From assembly GCA_902796815.1 (NCBI GenBank), contig CADBQL010000356.1, forward strand, positions 1-5,362: DNA of 5,362 bases, written 5' to 3'. This DNA comes from an uncultured Coriobacteriaceae bacterium. Lineage in GTDB: Bacteria; Actinomycetota; Coriobacteriia; Coriobacteriales; Eggerthellaceae. The position numbers were made by a program, and so were the translations under genes. The notes beneath the pieces were generated by a model, which did no database searches, was not told where the DNA came from, and saw only the letters and a program-made list of their open reading frames with translations. Numbering within the stretch: position 1 is the first letter of the stretch; each line of letters begins with the position of its first letter. Below are positions 1 through 5,362 of this stretch, piece by piece.

Positions 1-71
1 TCGCCGCCATCTGCTGCGAGAACCTGCGCCGCTATGTCGCCGGCGAGCCGCTGACGCACCGAGTGTTCTAA
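1..71 (+). CDS. C-terminal end of a probable D-isomer 2-hydroxyacid dehydrogenase (partial, 5' end outside window)
   Basis: Only the last 22 codons are present, read in the frame beginning at base 3 and ending with TAA at 69-71. The visible peptide contains ENLRRYVAGEPLTHRVF before the stop. A helix of the form 'N-x-x-R-Y-x-x-G-E-P-L' followed by a few residues and the stop is the usual C-terminus of NAD-dependent D-2-hydroxyacid dehydrogenases (the phosphoglycerate, lactate and glyoxylate reductase superfamily), which reduce 2-keto acids in the cytoplasm. The catalytic and NAD-binding parts lie outside the window, so the substrate cannot be assigned. The gene converges on the RNA methyltransferase gene, with 76 bases between the two stop codons. 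The family call rests on a short tail and is moderate; the reading frame itself is convincing. Confidence 0.65.
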   Translation, partial: AAICCENLRRYVAGEPLTHRVF

Positions 72-94
72 CTGTACGGCAAATCGGAGGGTGC

Positions 95-109
95 GCACCG
101 ATTCGGTGC
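95..109. terminator. Small hairpin between convergent genes, possible weak terminator
   Basis: GCACCG (95-100) and CGGTGC (104-109) form a perfect 6-bp stem with a 3-base loop, in the 76-base gap between the converging dehydrogenase and methyltransferase genes. There is no T-run on either side, so it is not a classical intrinsic terminator. The position, 23 bases after the dehydrogenase stop and 38 bases beyond the methyltransferase stop, is where a shared terminator would be expected. The stem is short enough to arise by chance. Confidence 0.25.
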
Positions 110-147
110 AACCGGGCGGCTGCGCGCGATGGAATGGGAGGTTGAGC

Positions 148-984
148 TTACGCCAGTTCCCAGAAGGCGATGGCAGCAGCAGCGGCAACGTTAAGCGAGT
201 CGACTTGGTGCGCCATCGGGATGAGCACGGTGAAATCACAGGCCGAAATCGTGGAGTCGCGCAGGCCATCACCCTCTGTGCCGAGCACAATTGCCAAACG
301 TTCGGCGCGTGCGAGGAGCGGGTCACGCAGGCCAATCGAGTCGTCGCGTAAAGCCATCGCCGCTGTCGCAAATCCTGCCTCATGCAAATGCGGCACCAGA
401 TTAGGCGCCCAATCGCCCGCACCGGGAATGCGCGCCCATGGCACCTGAAACACCGCCCCCATGCTCACGCGCGCACAACGCCGGTAATAGGGATCGTGAC
501 ATGACGGCGTCACGAGCACACCGTCCATCCCCAACGCGGCAGCCGATCGAAAGATTGCGCCCATGTTGGCGTAATTCGTCACGTCTTCGAGCACGGCGAT
601 ACGCCGAGCGCCGGCAATGACATCGTCAACCGCTCGCGGCGCTGGCCGTTCGAAGCACGCAAGCGCACCACGCACGACTTCGTATCCCGTAATTTCGCGA
701 AACTGCTGCGCCGTGGCAAAGAAAACCGGCGCTTCGGGATTGGCCGCCTGCACGCGCTCGATAATCGAGCGATCGTGTGCGAGCCACCGCTCATCCACAA
801 GTACGGACACGGGACGTACGCCCGCATCGAGCGCTCGCTCGATTACACGCCCTGACTCTCCGATGAACAGTCCCTGCGGATTGTCGCGCCTAAAGCCTTC
901 ACCCCGTTTGAGCTGGCCATCCGTCATGCCCGAATACGGTCGTAGCCGCTTGTCGTCTAGGTTATGCAATTCGATGAGCGACAT
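148..984 (-). CDS. TrmH/SpoU-family RNA 2'-O-methyltransferase
   Basis: A 278-residue cytoplasmic protein that should transfer a methyl group from S-adenosylmethionine to a ribose 2'-OH of rRNA or tRNA. All three SPOUT (SpoU) motifs of the knotted catalytic domain are visible in order. Motif 1 is at about 137-149 (NYANMGAIFRSAA, with Asn140, Gly142 and Arg146). Motif 2 is at 231-241 (AIVLGTEGDGL). Motif 3 is at 255-270 (IPMAHQVDSLNVAAAA, with the Ser-Leu-Asn signature at 263-265). Between motifs 1 and 2, a VSMGAVFQVPW stretch (173-183) is also typical of the family. Residues 1-120 form the N-terminal part, probably the substrate-binding domain. Length is normal for the family. The start is supported by GAAGGAG (989-995), 4 bases before the ATG. 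The target nucleotide cannot be read from sequence, so no symbol is given. The gene starts 77 bases after the coiled-coil gene on the same strand, with a hairpin between them. Confidence 0.93.
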   Translation of the reverse strand: MSLIELHNLDDKRLRPYSGMTDGQLKRGEGFRRDNPQGLFIGESGRVIERALDAGVRPVSVLVDERWLAHDRSIIERVQAANPEAPVFFATAQQFREITGYEVVRGALACFERPAPRAVDDVIAGARRIAVLEDVTNYANMGAIFRSAAALGMDGVLVTPSCHDPYYRRCARVSMGAVFQVPWARIPGAGDWAPNLVPHLHEAGFATAAMALRDDSIGLRDPLLARAERLAIVLGTEGDGLRDSTISACDFTVLIPMAHQVDSLNVAAAAAIAFWELA

Positions 985-1000
985 ATCGCTCCTTCATCAA

Positions 1001-1048
1001 TGTAGAAAAGCCGGGTTTGCTTTCTCTTGCGCGAAAGCAAACCCGGCT
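1001..1048 (-). terminator. Intrinsic terminator or attenuator hairpin after the coiled-coil gene
   Basis: A perfect 16-bp inverted repeat pairs 1009-1024 (AGCCGGGTTTGCTTTC) with 1033-1048, leaving an 8-base loop. Read on the minus strand it starts 13 bases after the TAA of the coiled-coil gene and is followed by TTTTCTACA, a short T-run. This fits a rho-independent terminator. The methyltransferase start codon lies only 24 bases beyond the stem and no convincing promoter fits in between, so some readthrough, or a promoter inside the upstream gene, is likely needed for that gene. Confidence 0.85.
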
Positions 1049-1061
1049 AACCCCCACATAC

Positions 1062-2366
1062 TTACTTGAAGACGAAAACCACGAGGATGATGATGAGAAG
1101 AATTAGGGCAACTACGCCGATGATGCCGATCTTGGCGATCTTTGAGCGCTCCTTGCTTTCGGCGAGGAGGTCACGCAATTCTTCGTTCTCGACATCCATC
1201 TGATAGAACGTGTCTTCGTCGGCTTCAACGCTTGCGCGCAGCTTAGCCGTTTCATCAGGATATTGGTAAACCGTATCGCAATACTGGCGGCGTTTGCGAG
1301 CAACCGAAATTGTCTCGGCAAGCTCAGCAATCTGAGCTTTGAGATCATCTGCCTGCTCTGTAAAATCCTTGATACTGCGCTCGAGCGGCGCCTCAGCTTG
1401 CTCGATTTGACTCTTGAGGTCATCGAAACGCTTCTGAACCTGATCGAGGGCGTCTTTTGCCGCATTGCTGCGCGCAGAAGCCTCCTCGTAGGCCGCCTGC
1501 ACCACTTCGTACTTAGCGGAGGCCATCGCAGCATCGTCGGTGCCTTCAGCCTTGCGCCGCTCGCTTTCGGCTGCATTCAACTCCGACTTGCGACTGCGTT
1601 CGTCATTCTTGGCCTGCTCAGCCGTTGCCTTTGCACGGCCAAGCATAGCTTCGACGGGCTCGAGCTGAGAGTCGTTGTAGTCACGCATGCGCTCGAGAGT
1701 ATCAGACGTTTCTTCTTGCTGGGCAGTGACTTGGGCGAGCTGCGTCTTGAGGCGCTCGCGCTCGTCCGTCGCCCGGTCGATGATGTTGTCCTGCTCTGCC
1801 ACGAGGGCAAAATAGTTCGCAAGAATATCTTCGCGATCGGCGAGTTCTTCCTTGTCGATGGCAAGCTTTTCGCCAAACGAATCACGCTCACGCTCGCGCG
1901 CCTTGAGTTCGCGACCTTGACCGATAGAATCCTTGAGCGCAATCAAACTCGACTGCATACCAGCGAATGCCGCAGCAGCAGCATCGCCCGCAGCGCCAGC
2001 AACCTCGCGTGCCTTGTCGGCTCCACCAGGTGCATCGACGTCTGCCTGCTCCTCTTCCTGAGCTCCGGTGGGCGCTTCGTCGCCCGACACCGGTGGAAAC
2101 TCGCCCGTTTTTGAAAGGGGTTCGTCTACATCGCCAGATTCGAAGCCTTCATCACCTGCAGATTCGAAATTTCGAACAGGCGTGAAGCGATGCGTCGACG
2201 CCGGGTCATCCGACCTCGTTTCGACAACATCAACTTCGCCGTCAGCGCCTGCATCGGAATCTTGGGCATCATGACTGGAAGGCTCCACCTCGGGTACGAG
2301 GTTCGACAAATCGAACCCGCCTGTTTTGTCGGGACCAAACGGAATGGTAATATCGCGACCTGACAT
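1062..2366 (-). CDS. Tail-anchored coiled-coil membrane protein with acidic disordered N-terminus, function unknown
   Basis: I do not recognise a named family for this 434-residue protein. Residues 1-120 are rich in Asp, Glu, Gly, Pro and Ser and look disordered and strongly acidic. An Ala-rich segment follows at 121-136. From about 140 to 405 the sequence is dominated by Glu, Lys, Arg, Gln and Ala with leucines at heptad-like spacing, which predicts a long coiled coil. Breaks are likely near 231-240, 272-280 and 362-371. The end (about 412-433) is a single hydrophobic helix, IGIIGVVALILLIIILVVFVF, with one Lys after it. Basic residues before it (Arg407, Lys409, Lys412) suggest the bulk stays in the cytoplasm. 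KTGGF (14-18) and KTGEF (86-90) repeat a short motif in the disordered part. The only cysteine is Cys363. The start at 2366 is chosen because AAAAGGAG (2373-2380) lies 6 bases upstream; an in-frame ATG at 2522 would add 52 residues of unrelated composition and no comparable RBS. A structural or scaffold role at the membrane is inference only. Confidence 0.85.
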   Translation of the reverse strand: MSGRDITIPFGPDKTGGFDLSNLVPEVEPSSHDAQDSDAGADGEVDVVETRSDDPASTHRFTPVRNFESAGDEGFESGDVDEPLSKTGEFPPVSGDEAPTGAQEEEQADVDAPGGADKAREVAGAAGDAAAAAFAGMQSSLIALKDSIGQGRELKARERERDSFGEKLAIDKEELADREDILANYFALVAEQDNIIDRATDERERLKTQLAQVTAQQEETSDTLERMRDYNDSQLEPVEAMLGRAKATAEQAKNDERSRKSELNAAESERRKAEGTDDAAMASAKYEVVQAAYEEASARSNAAKDALDQVQKRFDDLKSQIEQAEAPLERSIKDFTEQADDLKAQIAELAETISVARKRRQYCDTVYQYPDETAKLRASVEADEDTFYQMDVENEELRDLLAESKERSKIAKIGIIGVVALILLIIILVVFVFK

Positions 2367-2372
2367 CGAGCG

Positions 2373-2380
2373 CTCCTTTT
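2373..2380 (-). promoter_or_regulatory. Ribosome binding site that fixes the start of the coiled-coil gene
   Basis: On the minus strand AAAAGGAG is followed by a 6-base spacer (CGCTCG) and ATG at 2366-2364. It is a near-ideal Shine-Dalgarno sequence and is the reason for preferring this start over the longer reading frame that opens at 2522. Confidence 0.85.
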
Positions 2381-2492
2381 CGCATACGTTAGTTGCGGGT
2401 TGGTTGTCTCCCCGCACAACCCAGCAAACATATGATGGTTCACCACCTGGTCCCCGCTCCTGACGCGCCAGATGGCAAAAGTCCACTTTCGG
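2381..2492 (-). promoter_or_regulatory. Leader (5' UTR) of the coiled-coil gene with predicted RNA stems
   Basis: If the promoter at 2499-2507 is used, the mRNA starts near 2492 and carries about 125 untranslated bases. In RNA sense, CCAUCUGG (2475-2468) pairs with CCAGGUGG (2450-2443) as an 8-bp stem with one G-U pair and a 17-base loop. Closer to the RBS, CAACCC reads as GGGTTG on the minus strand (plus 2417-2422). It can pair either with the CAACC at plus 2402-2406 or with the AACCC-containing stretch at plus 2397-2402, while GCGGG (plus 2411-2415) can pair with CCCGC (plus 2395-2399). These last pairings exclude one another. I do not recognise a known riboswitch or T-box consensus. The pairing is seen; a regulatory role is inference. 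Confidence 0.35.
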
Positions 2493-2498
2493 CCCCGA

Positions 2499-2507
2499 AG
2501 TATACCA
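2499..2507 (-). promoter_or_regulatory. Extended -10 promoter for the coiled-coil gene
   Basis: The minus strand reads TGGTATACT, an extended -10 (TGn followed by TATACT, one mismatch to TATAAT). The position where a -35 element should lie (about 2522-2527) has almost no match to TTGACA, which is tolerated in extended -10 promoters. It lies between the preceding gene's stem-loop and the coiled-coil gene and would start transcription near 2492. This also argues that the reading frame from the ATG at 2522 is not translated from this promoter, because that start would lie upstream of the transcript. Confidence 0.5.
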
Positions 2508-2546
2508 CGAGCTTGTGGGCAACCTATGATTGCCGCTCTATTCCCT

Positions 2547-2602
2547 GATGGGCCGCGTGCCGGGAGCTTGGCGACTCGCCTGGCCCCGGCACGCGGCCCA
2601 TC
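2547..2602 (-). terminator. Perfect 18-bp GC-rich stem-loop after the protease gene, probable terminator
   Basis: GATGGGCCGCGTGCCGGG (2547-2564) is the exact reverse complement of 2585-2602. The 20-base loop can itself extend the structure through GGCG (2570-2573) pairing with CGCC (2577-2580). It begins 12 bases after the protease stop codon. No T-run follows on either strand, so it departs from the classical intrinsic terminator; U-poor stem-loops of this kind are often found at gene ends in GC-rich actinobacteria and may terminate or protect the 3' end. The palindrome would also act on plus-strand transcription. Confidence 0.7.
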
Positions 2603-2614
2603 ACGCTCAATCGG

Positions 2615-5236
2615 TTATTTTGCAACCTTCCCGTTCTTGTAGGTCTGATGCACAAGTGGGGTGTTCATGCGATTTCCGAGCACGTCGGTAATCTGGTAAC
2701 GGAACGCGAACGAGCCGTCGCCGAGGCCTTCGTACACGATTTCGGCATCTTCATGCCCGGTCATCGTCTCAAGCGGAATGACGGCGTTGATGCCCGTCTT
2801 GGCGTTTTCGGCCGGGAAAAGGAACTGAACCTGGTCGCCCTCTTCGAGAAGACGTCCGGTCTTGGCGGACATGCCCGTTGCCTGGTTGGCCTCATCCCAC
2901 ACGCACAGCGCGTTGTACTCGTTGGATTGGAAGTCGTAGTTTATGACGAGGCCCGTCTGCTCGCCGTTGAGCAAAATCGGAACATAGTAGAGGTTGTAGC
3001 CTTCGCCGACCTCGCACAACGACGCGCTCACGTAATGGCCGTCAATTGTCAGCCAATCGTCCTGGAAGTTATCCACGAACTTGCCAGTATCATACGAGCC
3101 GTTCATATCGTTGTCAGAGCCCAGGTAGCACAAGATGCCGAGTTGATCGAGGTACACATACATCTCGAACGCCACGTCTGCAACCTGGTCGACGCCCTCG
3201 GTAATCTGCAGCTGCACATGGCCTGCCTTGTTGACGGCTTGCTTGTACTTGATCTTCAAATCCTTTTCGGCGACGGGCTCGCCGTGCAAGGGCACGAAGT
3301 TGTCGAATTTATTCCACTCGTAGTTGTCGTACACGCCGAACATGACGGCCAAAAACTGCAGGTAAGGCGTGTTATCCGTAACCGCGGCATAGCGCCTGAA
3401 ATCGTTGCGGTCCATAATTTGGAGCGGATAGTACACCGAAAGCCCTGACGCGCTCGCGCGGTTGCGGCCATGCACCTCGTAGACGACGGCTTGGTCGATT
3501 GCATTGATCACGTCCGTGGCATCGCTTCCGATGACATCGCCCGTCTTACTCATGAGGTCAGCCAAGTCGACCATGTTCATGCGGTAGAAACCCGTTTCGC
3601 CAAAACTCTCGGCCGATTTCGCGCCCTGCTGCAAACGGCGTAGCTTGGAATTGTCGATGGTCGAAAACGCGATATCGTCCGATGCGTTTTCGAACGCCTT
3701 GGAAACCGTTCCAACTTTGGCCAGGTCGATGACCGAAAGCGTAGCCATCCCCTGCTGACGGTACGTCCCGCACTTGTTGTAGTACGTCTGGCAGATAACG
3801 GTACCCAAATCCTTGCCCGACGTGCCCGGATGCGCGGCCAGCCAGTTTGGCCACGACGTGTAGTCCCATCCGGCGCCTGGCTCGGATTCCTCTGAAGCCA
3901 CCATATAATTGCCGTAAGGCGAAAGTATCTGCGCAGTCTCGACCGTTGCCATCAGGCAGGTGTCGAACCCGATAACATCAAACTTGGCACCGACGCTCTT
4001 CATCGCGTCGCGCATCTCGGGCAACGTGAGCGAATCGGCGTTTCCCTTGGAATCGTACGGGTAGATGTCGTCTTGGCACACACCCGTAATTGAACCTCCG
4101 CCGTGATCCCAGATCACAACCATATAGTGATCGGCGGGGTAGTTCGTCGTGCCCCATTTGAGGAAATCGGCGAACGTGGACTGCGCGGCCATCGACGCCG
4201 ACGGCTGCTGGTCGAGAAGCGCCATTTTGCCGTTCTGAATAGCATAACGGCTCAGGTAACGCGAGCTTATAACGTTGTTCTGCCACGCTTTGGCACCACC
4301 CGTTTGCACGATGTACGTAACGCTTTGGCCCAAATTTGCCTTGGAAAGCTCCACAAGATTGTTTGTGGCCTGACCACCACCCTGACGCGCGGGCGTGCTT
4401 TCGAGGTCAGAACCGCACAGGTACATGAGTACGGTCCAAGTCTCGTTGGGATTTCCCTGACCTAAAGAGTTGTCAATCTGATAGGCCGAGACGCTCTGCG
4501 AATTGTCATAGTAGCTCGAGGAGTCAAGGCCGAACAGGAAATCGAGCAATCCACGGCTCTTGCCCGGAGTTTCTGCGGGATCGACCGCTTCGTAGGGAAC
4601 GAGAACGGAATCGCTTGCAGAATCGACTGCAGAATCAGCCGCTAGTTGCAGGCTGCTCTGCGATTGTGCTGCAGAATCACCCGTCATGCCCGCCGTCTTC
4701 AGACTCGCATCAGTTTGTGTGCCGGCGCCACCCGAACTGAACAGGAACACGAGCGCGGCAATGACCACGACGAGGATGGTCGGCAAGCCCATTCTCTTTC
4801 CCGAGCCAGCGCCTGTGCCCGCGCTGCTCTGAGTTGCGCTCTGCTGGCTTGCTTGCGAACTGCTCTGGGGCTTTGGAGCTGATGAGACGGCGTGCGTCGT
4901 GCTGCTCGACGCTGCGGCGTCATGCGCGACGGACGCGCTCGCCCCCGCCGCAGTGGCGGATGTCGCGGGCGTCCCGGTCGGATGGCTATGCACGTGCGCG
5001 CTCGGGCTGCTCTGCTGGGCTTGGGGCTTGGGCTTGACCTGTTGTGCCTGCTGAGACGCAGAGGAGCTTGCATGCGCGTCGCCGCTCGCATGAACATGGG
5101 GCCGCGCATGCACCTCTCCATGCGCATTAGCCTGCGCAGATGACTGAACCTCGGGCTTGTTCCCGTTCGATGTTTGAGCGTTTATCGCGCCCGATACCGC
5201 CTTCGACTCACCTTTGGGTGTTTGCCTCTCGTGCAT
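2615..5236 (-). CDS. Membrane-anchored clostripain-family (C11) cysteine peptidase
   Basis: An 873-residue protein of the peptidase C11 (clostripain) family, whose characterised members cleave after Arg or Lys. Residues 1-148 are a Ser/Ala/Gln/His-rich low-complexity tail with 11 histidines. A single membrane helix follows Lys147-Arg148 (about 150-166, LPTILVVVIAALVFLF), placing the tail inside and the rest outside. Residues 170-260 are a Ser/Asp-rich linker. The protease domain starts with the typical ETWTVLMYLCGSDLE (265-279) and runs to about 640. Catalytic His378 lies in WDHGGG and Cys427 in GFDTCLMA; Asp425, two before the Cys, matches the position lining the basic-residue pocket in related enzymes. 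Residues 655-873 form a probable beta-rich C-terminal domain, unnamed here, containing a DNDMNG loop (708-713). No sortase motif or cell-wall repeat is seen. The ATG at 5236 has AGGGG (5243-5247) 6 bases upstream and a promoter just beyond. It appears monocistronic. Secreted or surface proteolysis of host, dietary or envelope proteins is plausible, but the substrate is unknown. Confidence 0.92.
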   Translation of the reverse strand: MHERQTPKGESKAVSGAINAQTSNGNKPEVQSSAQANAHGEVHARPHVHASGDAHASSSASQQAQQVKPKPQAQQSSPSAHVHSHPTGTPATSATAAGASASVAHDAAASSSTTHAVSSAPKPQSSSQASQQSATQSSAGTGAGSGKRMGLPTILVVVIAALVFLFSSGGAGTQTDASLKTAGMTGDSAAQSQSSLQLAADSAVDSASDSVLVPYEAVDPAETPGKSRGLLDFLFGLDSSSYYDNSQSVSAYQIDNSLGQGNPNETWTVLMYLCGSDLESTPARQGGGQATNNLVELSKANLGQSVTYIVQTGGAKAWQNNVISSRYLSRYAIQNGKMALLDQQPSASMAAQSTFADFLKWGTTNYPADHYMVVIWDHGGGSITGVCQDDIYPYDSKGNADSLTLPEMRDAMKSVGAKFDVIGFDTCLMATVETAQILSPYGNYMVASEESEPGAGWDYTSWPNWLAAHPGTSGKDLGTVICQTYYNKCGTYRQQGMATLSVIDLAKVGTVSKAFENASDDIAFSTIDNSKLRRLQQGAKSAESFGETGFYRMNMVDLADLMSKTGDVIGSDATDVINAIDQAVVYEVHGRNRASASGLSVYYPLQIMDRNDFRRYAAVTDNTPYLQFLAVMFGVYDNYEWNKFDNFVPLHGEPVAEKDLKIKYKQAVNKAGHVQLQITEGVDQVADVAFEMYVYLDQLGILCYLGSDNDMNGSYDTGKFVDNFQDDWLTIDGHYVSASLCEVGEGYNLYYVPILLNGEQTGLVINYDFQSNEYNALCVWDEANQATGMSAKTGRLLEEGDQVQFLFPAENAKTGINAVIPLETMTGHEDAEIVYEGLGDGSFAFRYQITDVLGNRMNTPLVHQTYKNGKVAK
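4793..5236 (-). repeat. Low-complexity DNA coding for the His/Ser/Ala/Gln-rich tail of the protease
   Basis: This stretch encodes residues 1-148 of the peptidase and is biased toward GCN, AGC, CAG and CAC-type codons. Histidines cluster as HARPHVHASGDAH (43-55) and HVHSHP (81-86). The bias makes alternative frames on both strands open for 200-430 bases, but none of those has supporting signals. Nearby, the 8-base unit GCAGAATC recurs on the plus strand at 4618, 4629 and 4671 within the Ser/Asp-rich linker. Such tracts can vary in length between strains. Confidence 0.6.
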
Positions 5237-5242
5237 ACGTCG

Positions 5243-5247
5243 CCCCT
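5243..5247 (-). promoter_or_regulatory. Ribosome binding site of the protease gene
   Basis: AGGGG on the minus strand lies 6 bases before the ATG at 5236. It supports this start codon, which also lies just downstream of the predicted promoter, leaving no room for a longer N-terminus. Confidence 0.65.
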
Positions 5248-5272
5248 ATCACGTGGTTTTTCGCTTGTATGT

Positions 5273-5301
5273 ACTATACCCGAATTGAAATGCGCTGTGA
5301 C
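5273..5301 (-). promoter_or_regulatory. Sigma-70-type promoter of the protease gene
   Basis: The minus strand carries GTCACA (5296-5301, four of six matches to TTGACA), a 17-base spacer and TATAGT (5273-5278, five of six matches to TATAAT). Transcription would start near 5266, giving a leader of about 30 bases before the ATG at 5236. No clear operator repeat is seen around it. Confidence 0.6.
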
Positions 5302-5362
5302 GCTCGTATCCGCAGATGAAACCAATCCGATGCATTCGCAGTTCCTCGCAACCCCGCGACCA

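Noticed and set aside
985..1010. A -10-like TACATT just upstream of the methyltransferase gene
   Set aside because: It would place the transcript start inside the Shine-Dalgarno sequence and the -35 inside the hairpin without a good match.
1263..2114. A 283-codon open frame on the plus strand antisense to the coiled-coil gene
   Set aside because: It lies wholly opposite a gene with a strong RBS, coiled-coil pattern and membrane anchor. Its protein has no recognisable motif, and its Leu/Arg/Ala bias is what the complement of Glu/Lys/Ala-rich coding sequence gives.
2126..2446. A 106-codon minus-strand frame whose ATG codons fall in the leader of the coiled-coil gene, considered as a leader peptide or small gene
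   Set aside because: It runs out of frame through most of the acidic region of the coiled-coil gene, has no good RBS and its composition is unstructured.
2367..2492. A named riboswitch class in the leader of the coiled-coil gene
   Set aside because: Compared by eye with what I recall of common classes (such as ZTP, glutamine, c-di-GMP); no conserved core was found, so no class is claimed.
2648..3448. A 266-codon open frame on the plus strand antisense to the protease C-terminus
   Set aside because: No RBS and no recognisable domain. The opposite strand encodes a continuous, recognisable C11 peptidase.
4601..4680. Short repeats GCAGAATC at 4618, 4629 and 4671, considered as a CRISPR-like or regulatory array
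   Set aside because: The unit is only 8 bases, spacing is irregular, and it is explained by repeated Asp-Ser codons in the protease linker.
5302..5362. Open frames at the right edge, including a plus-strand ATG at 5316 and minus-strand frames open from the window end
   Set aside because: The plus-strand ATG has no Shine-Dalgarno and the stretch is too short to judge. More than one minus-strand frame is open, so openness is not informative. An upstream gene may end here, but the sequence cannot show it.

Overview
The window looks like a chromosomal stretch of a moderately GC-rich bacterium (visibly over half G+C, with long antisense shadow reading frames). Gene content suggests an actinobacterium, and a host-associated Coriobacteriia lineage is my best guess: a membrane-anchored clostripain-family (C11) protease sits beside an acidic, coiled-coil membrane protein and housekeeping genes. 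That lineage call is inference from memory of similar proteins, not a search result.

Layout, left to right. Bases 1-71 hold the last codons of a plus-strand gene whose C-terminus resembles the D-isomer 2-hydroxyacid dehydrogenase family. Everything else is on the minus strand and reads right to left. In transcription order: (1) a promoter and RBS at about 5243-5301 drive an 873-residue C11 cysteine peptidase (2615-5236). It has a long His/Ser/Ala/Gln-rich cytoplasmic tail, one membrane anchor, an extracellular protease domain with His378 and Cys427, and a C-terminal domain I cannot name. (2) A perfect 18-bp stem-loop (2547-2602) follows its stop codon. (3) An extended -10 promoter (2499-2507) and a leader of about 125 nt with predicted stems precede a 434-residue protein (1062-2366). 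This protein has an acidic disordered N-terminus, a long coiled coil and a C-terminal membrane anchor. Its start is at 2366, set by a strong Shine-Dalgarno sequence, not at the upstream ATG at 2522. (4) A 16-bp terminator-like hairpin (1009-1048) lies between this gene and (5) a TrmH/SpoU-family RNA 2'-O-methyltransferase (148-984), which converges on the dehydrogenase gene.

How the genes may work together: the protease and the coiled-coil protein are both single-pass membrane proteins and neighbours, but they sit on opposite faces of the membrane (protease domain outside, coiled coil inside). A stem-loop and a separate promoter lie between them, so they are probably separate transcription units. 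The methyltransferase has no clear promoter of its own and may depend on readthrough past the hairpin. No mobile element, CRISPR array, tRNA or rRNA was seen. The least ordinary items are the tail-anchored coiled-coil protein with its structured leader and the protease's histidine-rich cytoplasmic tail.
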